A stretch of 64,000 nucleotides of DNA, taken from assembly GCA_024279425.1 (NCBI GenBank), contig JAJRRO010000038.1, positions 1-64,000 on the forward strand, written 5' to 3'. Source of the stretch: Bacteroidota bacterium. Lineage in GTDB: Bacteria; Bacteroidota; Bacteroidia; Flavobacteriales; Flavobacteriaceae. The notes under the pieces were generated by a model that had not been told where the DNA came from, searched no databases, and saw only the letters and a program-made list of their open reading frames with translations. Made by a program: the position numbers and the translations under genes. Of the stretch, positions 26,574 to 33,922 are shown one piece after another (within the stretch, counting starts at the first letter, position 1; each line of letters starts with the position of its first letter).

Positions 26574-27194
26574 CTATTTCAAAACATCTTTTTGTTTATC
26601 TCTTAATTGTAATGCTGAATAATCCAATTTCCATCCTATGATCTCCACAATTTTCTCAATAAGCAAAACAGCTTCCAAGGCCTCTCGTTTGGCGGTATCC
26701 ATCAGCCCACTTTCAGGGATTTTTTCTAGGATATGCCTTTTGGCCTCTTTGTTCAGTGACGTAAGATCGTTGGGCGAAAAAGCGTTGAAAAGTCCATTTT
26801 GTATGTCATAGAACTCAAGCTCCGGTTCAATTGAAATCACTTCGGGTTCAGGAAAATTGGTCAGGACTATTGTTTTCTTTTCATTGTCGGAATACATTAA
26901 TATTTTTTGCAGGTCGTAGCCAATCTGCACTTTGGCGTTGATTACAATCAAAGCTTTCTTTGTACTGCTAACCAAGCTCATAAAACGTTCCTTGGTATTC
27001 TCGTATTTATAAATTTCGGCGAAATCGCCTTCAACAGAAATCAACTTGCATACGCTTTTGATTTTTTCCAGCAGTACCGTAGACTGATATTCTGTTAGCT
27101 CTCTCTTTTTCTTTTTTCCAAATAAAGAAAACAACCAATACATGAATATGGCACCAAGAACCAGCCCCAAAAAGACTTCGATTAAACTATCCAT
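26574..27194 (-). CDS. DUF4230 protein
   Basis: 206 residues. One N-terminal membrane helix (IEVFLGLVLGAIFMYWLFSL) followed by KKKK, then the DUF4230 domain (LLEKIKSVCKLISVEGDFAE, ALIVINAKVQIGYDLQKI, and a final LEAVLLIEKIVEIIGW). Function unknown. Its start overlaps the end of the DUF4260 gene by 8 bases, so they are probably one operon. Confidence 0.85.
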   Translation of the reverse strand: MDSLIEVFLGLVLGAIFMYWLFSLFGKKKKRELTEYQSTVLLEKIKSVCKLISVEGDFAEIYKYENTKERFMSLVSSTKKALIVINAKVQIGYDLQKILMYSDNEKKTIVLTNFPEPEVISIEPELEFYDIQNGLFNAFSPNDLTSLNKEAKRHILEKIPESGLMDTAKREALEAVLLIEKIVEIIGWKLDYSALQLRDKQKDVLK

Positions 27195-27546
27195 TTTTAT
27201 TTCCTATTTCCCCTAAATGGGTATACTTAAATCCTTTGTTGTATTTTAATCCATACCCAAAAGCCCTGTCCATAGACGCATGGGAAAATAGGATAATCCC
27301 GATCAGTTGTAGTATAGGGGAGGAAAAATACATTCCCGAAAAATACAGTAGAATGGCCAATCCTTTATGATGAAAAAGATTATAGGTCATCGCCCCGATA
27401 GTATTGCCAAAGGCGTAACCTACCATACCAATATCAGGTGCTAAAATCAATACCAAAAACCACCACCATTTATAACCAAGTAAACCGAACATGAATATGC
27501 CAAGGACAAACATCATTAGTTCTTCCAATTTTATTAGTTTCTTCAT
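27187..27546 (-). CDS. DUF4260 membrane protein
   Basis: 119 residues with about four helices. Family hallmarks: LEELMMFVLGIFMF, APDIGMVGYAFG, YNLFHHKGLAI and HASMDRAFGYGLKY near the end. Function unknown. It lies between the cyclase gene (one base away) and the DUF4230 gene (overlap). Confidence 0.88.
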   Translation of the reverse strand: MKKLIKLEELMMFVLGIFMFGLLGYKWWWFLVLILAPDIGMVGYAFGNTIGAMTYNLFHHKGLAILLYFSGMYFSSPILQLIGIILFSHASMDRAFGYGLKYNKGFKYTHLGEIGNKNG

Positions 27547-27547
27547 A

Positions 27548-28294
27548 TTATTCTAATTTATACAAAACAGGCCTGCTTGGAGCCGCATCATTTTCAAAAG
27601 GGGCTAATTGTAAATTAAGAAAATAGGTGCCATCCTCAACAGAATTGGGTACAAAAATGAATTCGGTAATGGTGGCCTGCTTTCGCAAAACGCCTTCATA
27701 ATTCCAAAATGCTTTATGTGCAAGTAGTGCTCCTGCATCTCTCTCTTTATCTACCGAAGGTAAATCTATCAGCAAGTGCTCTATCCCTTTGTTGACTATA
27801 AACTGAGCTGCCTCTTCCAATAAGTATGGTGGATTGGTATTGGCGTATTGTCTAGATAGTTTATCCTGGAGATTGGGCAAAGTCCGTATCACCAAGGCAT
27901 CTCGCTTCTTATTTCCAAAAGCGTATTGCAATTGCTTCCTTGATATCACAAAATCGTCTTGATACTTTTCCGGGGCAATGGTTATAACCTCTGCAAAAAA
28001 GAAGAACCGATTTAAATTTTTATTGATGGAATGGAACTCCTCGGTAATATGACCAACACATTCAGTATGCGTTACATGGGCATGCGGATTGAACCAAATA
28101 TCATTAAAATTGATCGCTGCACCTTTCGAAACGGCTCCAATAAACTCTCCCTCCGTATGCGGTTCAATCTTTGGATGATCTATATTCCATGCATTGACAT
28201 TGGATATCTCTCCCGTCATCGGAATTGAAATATCCAAGGGCTTGGATAAGTCTATACCGTAATTTCTATTATTGTATTTAATGGTAGTAAGCAT
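27548..28294 (-). CDS. Cyclase family protein (kynurenine formamidase-like)
   Basis: About 248 residues from ATG 28294 (a GTG two codons earlier is in frame). The metal-site region NPHAHVTHTECVGHI is a variant of the HxGTHxDxPxH motif, and PISMP-like opening (LDISIPMTG) and C-terminal FVPNSVEDGTYFLNLQ fit the family. These are metal-dependent hydrolases of amide or lactone substrates. No tryptophan catabolism genes are nearby, so kynurenine formamidase activity is only possible. Confidence 0.8.
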   Translation of the reverse strand: MLTTIKYNNRNYGIDLSKPLDISIPMTGEISNVNAWNIDHPKIEPHTEGEFIGAVSKGAAINFNDIWFNPHAHVTHTECVGHITEEFHSINKNLNRFFFFAEVITIAPEKYQDDFVISRKQLQYAFGNKKRDALVIRTLPNLQDKLSRQYANTNPPYLLEEAAQFIVNKGIEHLLIDLPSVDKERDAGALLAHKAFWNYEGVLRKQATITEFIFVPNSVEDGTYFLNLQLAPFENDAAPSRPVLYKLE

Positions 28295-28302
28295 ACACAC
28301 AA

Positions 28303-28419
28303 TGTCCCGTCGAGCAAAGTCGAGACGTCGTTAGCGGTTAGTATTTTTAATTCTCGACTGCGCTCGAACAGACAAAAACCGTAAATTATGGATTCCTGCC
28401 CCTTACCGCTTTTGGCAGG
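28303..28419. repeat. Cluster of short palindromic repeats
   Basis: GTCGAGCAAAGTCGAGA near 28310 faces TCTCGACTGCGCTCGAACAG near 28352, an inverted pair of the CGACTGCGCTCGA family. CCTGCC (28395-28400) and GGCAGG (28414-28419) make a second small hairpin. All lie between the cyclase gene and hemW. Confidence 0.6.
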
Positions 28420-28446
28420 CAAGTTAGCAGGGATGATAAGTAATAT

Positions 28447-29616
28447 TCATCCTAAATTAATCATAAACAAATCGCTGGCAATCCCATCGGCCAAAAACTT
28501 TCCGTCTTTAGTAGTAATTAAATGCTCTCTATCTATAACCAACAACTTCTGTTCCAGATATTTGGTTGCCTGTTTGTTCAAATAGTCCAAGTATGTATTA
28601 CCAAAATCATTTTTTATCCTCAACAAGGAAACGCCCCAGCTTGTTCGTAAGCCGGTCATTACATATTCGTTATATCTATCAGCTTCTGAAAGGATTTCAA
28701 TTTCAAGGGGCAATTCACTGTTCCCCATGGCCTTGATGTATTTTGGGTTGTTATTAATATTCCAACTTCTACATTCCCCGTCATAGGAGTGTGCCGAAGG
28801 CCCTATACCCATATATTTTTTGCCCAACCAATAGGCGGTATTATTTTTAGAATAATATCCTGGCTTCCCAAAGTTGGATACTTCATAACAGTCATATCCT
28901 TCCTTGGTCAAGATTTCATACAGACTATGAAAATGCTTTTGGGCGACCTCATCATCAACTGGTTTCACTTTTCCCGTCTTGATAAAATTAGCCAAAGCTG
29001 TTTTGGGCTCTACCGTTAAAGCATAGCTTGAAATATGGGGGATACCAAAAGAAAGGGCTTTTTTAATGTTCTGTTGCCATCGTTTATTCGTCATATCCGG
29101 AATTCCGTAAATCAAATCAATTGAGATATTGTCGAAATAGCACCTTGCCATTTTAATACACTCCTCAGCTTCTTTGGCATTATGGGCCCTATTCATCAAC
29201 TTTAAATCTTGCTCAAAAAAAGATTGGATGCCAATGCTTAGTCGATTGATTCCAATTTTTTTATAGTCTTTAAAGATAACTGTCCTTTGCCCTTCGACTG
29301 CGCTCAGTGTGGCATCCTGAATTAAATCATCTGGGTTCGCCTCCAAGGTTATTTCAGGATTTTCAATGACCCGATAATTAGCATAAATCGTATCAATCAA
29401 CAATTGTAATTCGTCAATCTCCAATACACTGGGTGTTCCTCCTCCAAAATAAATGGTCTCAACCAGTTCATCGGCAAACTCATCTTTTCGCAATTGGAGC
29501 TCTTTTTGTAAAGCCAGAACCATTGCCTCTTTCTTTCCCAAACTTGTCGAAAAATGAAAATCGCAATAATGGCAAGCCTGCTTGCAAAATGGAATATGGA
29601 TGTAGATACCGCTCAT
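28447..29616 (-). CDS. hemW: HemW, radical SAM haem chaperone
   Basis: 389 residues. The radical-SAM motif CKQACHYC is followed by DFHFS, as in HemW; GGGTPSVL, EANPDDL, INRLSIGIQSF and GIPDMTNKRW are all present. HemW binds and transfers haem; true coproporphyrinogen oxidases of this fold have an extra N-terminal Cys motif that is absent here. Between EANPDDLIQ and KKIGINRLS there is an unusual insert ATLSAVEGQ encoded by a copy of the genome's CTGAGCGCAGTCGAAGGGC palindromic repeat. Confidence 0.92.
   Translation of the reverse strand: MSGIYIHIPFCKQACHYCDFHFSTSLGKKEAMVLALQKELQLRKDEFADELVETIYFGGGTPSVLEIDELQLLIDTIYANYRVIENPEITLEANPDDLIQDATLSAVEGQRTVIFKDYKKIGINRLSIGIQSFFEQDLKLMNRAHNAKEAEECIKMARCYFDNISIDLIYGIPDMTNKRWQQNIKKALSFGIPHISSYALTVEPKTALANFIKTGKVKPVDDEVAQKHFHSLYEILTKEGYDCYEVSNFGKPGYYSKNNTAYWLGKKYMGIGPSAHSYDGECRSWNINNNPKYIKAMGNSELPLEIEILSEADRYNEYVMTGLRTSWGVSLLRIKNDFGNTYLDYLNKQATKYLEQKLLVIDREHLITTKDGKFLADGIASDLFMINLG
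29290..29312. repeat. REP-like element inside hemW
   Basis: GCCCTTCGACTGCGCTCAGT (29289-29308) followed by GTGG, closely matching the motif at 31333-31350 (CCCTTCGACTACGCTCAG). It is in frame with hemW and adds about nine residues. Confidence 0.7.
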
Positions 29617-29653
29617 TCTGAAGTAATCACTGAACCGTAATCAGTGAACAGTT

Positions 29654-30025
29654 TTATTTTGAGCCAAATTTCTCTGGGTTATTAATCATATAAAATATCA
29701 ACTTACCGACTTCTTGACTTAGGATAAGAAGCCTGTTATACGTTTCTTCATCTATACATTTACATTTTAACGAAAATTCAAGCCAAGACTGTGTTTCTAA
29801 GTTTTCTCCGTCACTGTCAGTTAATTTACTGATAAAGTGTTTTGGATAGAGGCGTTTAGCATACGATTCGGCAATATTTGCAGGTACACTTCGAGAAGAC
29901 CTCCGTATTTGATCTGTCAAAGAGTATTTCTCTTCCTTAGGAAATGTCCAAGTCATTTCGAATATTTCCATAGCCAAATCAACAGATTTACGGTAGGCCA
30001 AAAGATTTTGAAACATATACTTCAT
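29654..30025 (-). CDS. Four-helix bundle protein (23S rRNA IVS type)
   Basis: About 123 residues from ATG 30025. The family pattern is plain: LLAYRKSVDLAMEIFEMTWT, LTDQIRRSSRSVPANIAESY and, near the end, LILSQEVGKLIFYMINN. These proteins were first seen in rRNA intervening sequences but are common as free genes in Bacteroidota; function unknown. It lies between hemW and ruvC on the same strand. Confidence 0.9.
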   Translation of the reverse strand: MKYMFQNLLAYRKSVDLAMEIFEMTWTFPKEEKYSLTDQIRRSSRSVPANIAESYAKRLYPKHFISKLTDSDGENLETQSWLEFSLKCKCIDEETYNRLLILSQEVGKLIFYMINNPEKFGSK

Positions 30026-30069
30026 GCTCACCTATTATTATTTACTGCTTACTGTTCACCAAATACTGT

Positions 30070-30624
30070 TTACTTCTTAATTCGAGAATCGTTTTGCTTT
30101 ACAAAAGCGCTCCACCCCGAATAGTTTTTCCCCACTTCTACTCTACCCTCATTGTAAAAATGACAAACCGCAGCCGCCAATCCATCCGTACTATCCAAAT
30201 TCTTGGGAAGTGTTTTTAACCCTAAAGTATTTTGCAACATTTTGGCAACTTGTTCCTTACTGGCATTTCCGTTTCCAGTGATTGACATTTTAATTTTCTT
30301 GGGTAAATATTCCGTAATGGGTATTTGTCTAGAAAGTCCGGCTGCCATGGCAACTCCCTGTGCACGTCCCAACTTTAGCATAGATTGTACGTTTTTCCCA
30401 AAAAAAGGGGCCTCAATAGCAATTTCATCGGGATGATAGGTATCTATCAATTCTAAGGTACGTTCAAAAATAAGTTTCAGTTTGGTATAGGGGTCATTGT
30501 ATTTCTTGAGCATCAATTCGTTCATCTGAATGAACTTCATTTGCTTATTGACCACTTTAATGAGTCCAAAACCCATGATTGTGGTCCCTGGATCTATTCC
30601 TAATATGATTTTTTCGTTGGACAA
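30070..30624 (-). CDS. ruvC: Holliday junction resolvase RuvC
   Basis: 184 residues, normal length. Catalytic acids are visible at Asp11 (GIDPGT), Glu71 (AIEAPFF) and Asp144/Asp147 (LDSTDGLAAAVCH). RuvC cuts Holliday junctions as a dimer with RuvAB. Only four bases separate its ATG from a 60-base array of 7-base repeats, so translation or transcription initiation may be sensitive to repeat number. Confidence 0.95.
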   Translation of the reverse strand: MSNEKIILGIDPGTTIMGFGLIKVVNKQMKFIQMNELMLKKYNDPYTKLKLIFERTLELIDTYHPDEIAIEAPFFGKNVQSMLKLGRAQGVAMAAGLSRQIPITEYLPKKIKMSITGNGNASKEQVAKMLQNTLGLKTLPKNLDSTDGLAAAVCHFYNEGRVEVGKNYSGWSAFVKQNDSRIKK

Positions 30625-30628
30625 ATTA

Positions 30629-30688
30629 TTAGATGTTAGATGTTAGATGTTAGATGTTAGATGTTAGATGTTAGATGTTAGATGTTAG
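30629..30688. repeat. 7-base tandem repeat directly upstream of ruvC
   Basis: TTAGATG repeated 8.6 times without error (eight full units plus TTAG). On the ruvC strand it reads CATCTAA. It occupies the position of the ribosome binding site and 5' leader. Confidence 0.95.
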
Positions 30689-30769
30689 AAAGCTACATTT
30701 TATGGCCTTGAATTCTTATTTGTCAATACATTTTTATGCCTAATTTATCCGAAATATACTTCCCCAGTT

Positions 30770-31246
30770 TTAATCGCTATTCAAAACTATTGGAATTCTA
30801 AACTTCGCATTTACCGGAATTCCTCTTTTCAAAGCCGGGGCCAATGGTGGTAAATTTTTTAGACTTTGCGAAACAATACCATTGAACTCTGGCATAAGGA
30901 CATCAATTGCTTTGTCTTTTTCAATACGCAAGACCGATACTTTCCCCTCTTGGTCAATCAAAAAATCAACAATTACCGTTTTATTGACCTTTGTATCTAT
31001 AATAAATTCAAAACCTTGCAAAGTGGTTGAGAAATGTTTTAACAATTCCGATTCAAAACATTCCCTTTGCTCACTTTTGGCTAACGTTTCATCACAACTT
31101 TCAAATAAAGGATAATTGTCCACATCGTTCCAATCAATGGTCAACATTTCTTGATTGACCAACTCCTGGGTCCTTTTTTCCTTGGAAATAAATAAATCAC
31201 AGGAAAAACAACTACATAAAATCAGTATGGACAAAAACTTTCGCAT
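30770..31246 (-). CDS. TonB-C-like domain lipoprotein
   Basis: About 158 residues from ATG 31246. The frame continues upstream to 31378, but that part is the translation of a palindromic repeat (CYPERSRR), so it is not coding. The signal MRKFLSILILCSCFSC has a lipobox-like end. The rest contains FESCDETLAKSEQRECFESE, then VDFLIDQEGKVSVLRIEKDK and RIPIVLN, the pattern of Bacteroidota TonB C-terminal-like domains. Periplasmic; role unknown. Confidence 0.7.
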   Translation of the reverse strand: MRKFLSILILCSCFSCDLFISKEKRTQELVNQEMLTIDWNDVDNYPLFESCDETLAKSEQRECFESELLKHFSTTLQGFEFIIDTKVNKTVIVDFLIDQEGKVSVLRIEKDKAIDVLMPEFNGIVSQSLKNLPPLAPALKRGIPVNAKFRIPIVLNSD

Positions 31247-31330
31247 GCACCCCATTTCTATAGCGGAAATTACGATTTTTTGGTGAGGTTGAGCACAGGA
31301 ATAAACTAGCTTTATGAAGAATACACCCCT

Positions 31331-31355
31331 AACCCTTCGACTACGCTCAGGATAA
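31331..31355. repeat. REP-like element upstream of the TonB-like lipoprotein
   Basis: AACCCTTCGACTACGCTCAG followed by GATAA, the same family as the repeat inside hemW at 29289. Confidence 0.65.
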
Positions 31356-31400
31356 CATCTTTTAAGTAGACAATACACGAATCAAAAAACCAAATGACCA

Positions 31401-31433
31401 AGACCTGACCGGTTTTTGAAACTTGTCAGGTCT
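31401..31433. repeat. Imperfect palindrome, AGACCTG family
   Basis: AGACCTGACCGGTTT, three bases, AAACTTGTCAGGTCT. It differs at a few positions from the perfect palindrome at 35942-35974. It lies just downstream of the TPR gene and may terminate that operon. Confidence 0.7.
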
Positions 31434-31464
31434 AAAGGCACAACTAAACATTCGGCAAATAAAT

Positions 31465-32606
31465 TCAATCTGTCTTAAAATGAATTTCTTCTTTTAACTC
31501 AGAAATGCGTTTGGCTGCAAATTCAGAGAAGTATTTTTGTTCTGTTCCAAATTTTTCGATCAAGTTTTCGTAGTACTGCAATTTTATTTTGGGGTCTTTA
31601 TAGTATTGATCGGCCAGGGCACAAACTTGATAGTAGTTTCTTATGTTGGTAGGATCTTCCTTAAACGCCAATTTAAAATAGTCCATTGTTCCCTTTAGAT
31701 TATTCTCTTGCCTTTCAATACCTCCGAGAGCACCATACTGTTTTTCAAAAGTCACTTTTTGTACTTCTATTGATTTTTTAATAAAAATTTTGGCACTATC
31801 CAACTGATTATTTTTCCAATAAACCCCGCCCAGATTAAAATAAGCCTCATCATTGGTGTCATCTATTTCCAACAGGGTCTTATAGGTATCCTTTGCTTTT
31901 TCAAACTCCCAATTCTTAAAATAACAATGGGCCAATTTGTTATATATATATACTCCTTTTCCTCTCCTAATTCCAATAACTTTTCAAACCAAGGAATAGC
32001 CTTTTCATACTCATAGTTGTTAAAAAAAGCCAAGGCTTTCCAATTTATCAAGGAAACATCATTTTCATAAAACCTTAGACCGGTATTCACATATTTGAAA
32101 ACGGAATCCTTTTCCCTTTTAATTACATAGTACTTTCCCAATTGAAAGATACTCCGCAGATGTGTGCTATCTAGATTATACGCGCTTTTGTAGTTCAACA
32201 CACCTTCTTTCGAATTATTCAATTCCTGCAATGAACGCCCCATATAGTAATAATACTCGGGACTTTTTATCCCCGCAGCGATCAGGTCGAAAAATTGTTC
32301 AACGGCCTTGTCGAACTTATCTATTTTAAAGTACTGCTTTCCCAGTTCAAAATGTGCAATTTGTAGGGTTGTGTCGTTTGCCACAACATCTTCGTACTGT
32401 ACAATAGCCTTATCGTAATTTCCGATGGCATTGTAGGCCCTAGCAATCTGTACACTTGATTTTTGGCTCCCAATTTCGAAATATTGGTTTATCGCATGTA
32501 TGTAATTACCCGTTGCATACAGACTATCTGCAATAGCCAAAGCCGAAGATTGCGCTTCGGCCTTAGCAATGGTTAGCAATACTATGATGATCAGTGTTTT
32601 TCTCAA
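31465..32606 (-). pseudogene. TPR-repeat secreted protein, frameshifted at a TA repeat
   Basis: From the ATG at 32606 a signal peptide (MRKTLIIIVLLTIAKAEAQS) leads into tetratricopeptide repeats (YNAIGNYDKAIVQYEDVVAN, KYDKAVEQFF-type helices). At about residue 217 the frame leaves the TPR pattern after EEKEYIYI. The next frame resumes at once with NKLAHCYFKNWEFEKAKDTY and continues in TPRs to 31465. The switch lies in (TA)6 at 31941-31952; one TA fewer restores a protein of about 380 residues. Last gene of the blaI-M56-TonB operon. Phase variation, a mutation or a sequencing error all fit. Confidence 0.8.
31941..31952. repeat. (TA)6 dinucleotide repeat at the TPR frameshift
   Basis: Six TA units; five would join the two halves of the TPR gene. 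Confidence 0.85.
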
Positions 32607-32647
32607 AATAAATTTGATTCGTTTAATCCAATGCTCTCCAAAAACGT

Positions 32648-33922
32648 CTACTTCGAGGCCGTGATAAGGTATTTTTCTTGGTCTGTAACAATTAGTGCTG
32701 CTGTAGGTAATCCAATATACTGAAAGGTGATGATATCTCCTTTTTGGACTTCAATGGTAAACTCCCCATCAAAATTGGAAACCACAGCCCTATTGGCCCC
32801 TTGAACGATGACATTAACACTAGGTAACCCCCTTGAGCCATCGGTTATTTTTCCGGAAATATATTTTTTGTGCCCTTCGATTTTGGTATATGCTGAAACT
32901 GACATTGTCCCTAGATCCAATTTTTTAGTATTTACTTTTATAACTCCATTTTCTCCTTTGGCACCGTACATAATTAACTTGTTTTTATCTTTAATAACAC
33001 TAATTGATTCAATTAAGTTATTTTTTTGCAATTCGTATACTTCCATTTGCGTAGACTCTTTTCCATCAATAAAAACCAAGGGGAAATCTTCTTTTTTAAT
33101 ACCCTGAAGGTCTTGTGCTTTCATAATATCAAACTTATCAGAACTATCAACACTATCCCCTTGCAGTTTAAAAGTAATGGGGATTGAGAATGGGACATTT
33201 ACTGCTTTTCCTTTTTGTTTTCCCGGTTTCATGCTTGGCAATAATGCTATAATACGCTCTGCCTCATCTTCCAACAATCTATCAGGACCACGTTTGCGAA
33301 TGTCGGTTATATTCCCAACCTCATCGATTACAAATAGAATATTTACCCTGCCTTGTATGCCCAATTTTTGCGCCTCTTCAGGATATCTAAAATTTTTACG
33401 GATGTGTTCCCTCATACTTTCTTGAAAACAACCTCGCTTATCATCATCGCCTTCGCAACCCGGAAATACAGGAACTTGGTCAACAACGGCAAAAGGGACA
33501 TCCATATCATCTTGAGAGTTTTGAAATTCTTTTCTTTGCTCCGTATACTCCGAGCCCAACTTAAAGGCAATAGGAATAGAAAACGGAATATTGACAGTTT
33601 TACCGTCATGTTTTCCTGGAGTCATTTTTGGTAATAATGTGATAATTCGTTCGGCTTCGGCTTCCAACAATTTATGAGGGCCTCGCTTTCGAATATTGGT
33701 AATATTACCATCTTGATCAATGATGAATATAATACTTACCCTTCCCTGAATTCCCAATTTTTGAGCTTCTTCCGGGTACCTAAAGTTTTCACTTATATGT
33801 TTTTGCAGCATTTTTTGAAAACATCCTCTAGAATCATTTTCACCTTCACAACCCGGAAATATGGGTATTTCGTCTGCAACGGCAAAAGGGACGTCAATAT
33901 CTTCTTGATTTAGGAGGTTTTC
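32648..33922 (-). CDS. TonB-type C-terminal region: two TonB domains plus carboxypeptidase-regulatory-like domain
   Basis: This is the direct in-frame continuation of the M56 gene beyond a single TAG at 33923-33925; the first ATG after the stop is at 33811 (387 residues). Two near-identical units of about 117 residues follow one another (each with FPGCEG, FRYPEEAQKLGIQGRV, NIRKRGP or DIRKRGP, and VNIPFSIPI or VNVPFSIPI). Then comes a plug-like stretch (YGAKGENGVIKVNTK) and a CarboxypepD_reg-like domain (ISGKITDGSRGLPSVNVIVQ, FDGEFTIEV). Without the N-terminal membrane part it has no signal peptide, so it is probably not functional alone unless the stop is read through. Confidence 0.7.
   Translation of the reverse strand, partial: ENLLNQEDIDVPFAVADEIPIFPGCEGENDSRGCFQKMLQKHISENFRYPEEAQKLGIQGRVSIIFIIDQDGNITNIRKRGPHKLLEAEAERIITLLPKMTPGKHDGKTVNIPFSIPIAFKLGSEYTEQRKEFQNSQDDMDVPFAVVDQVPVFPGCEGDDDKRGCFQESMREHIRKNFRYPEEAQKLGIQGRVNILFVIDEVGNITDIRKRGPDRLLEDEAERIIALLPSMKPGKQKGKAVNVPFSIPITFKLQGDSVDSSDKFDIMKAQDLQGIKKEDFPLVFIDGKESTQMEVYELQKNNLIESISVIKDKNKLIMYGAKGENGVIKVNTKKLDLGTMSVSAYTKIEGHKKYISGKITDGSRGLPSVNVIVQGANRAVVSNFDGEFTIEVQKGDIITFQYIGLPTAALIVTDQEKYLITASK

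Noticed and set aside
30629-30688. CRISPR array
   Set aside because: The repeats are 7 bases in direct tandem with no spacers, and no cas gene is near.
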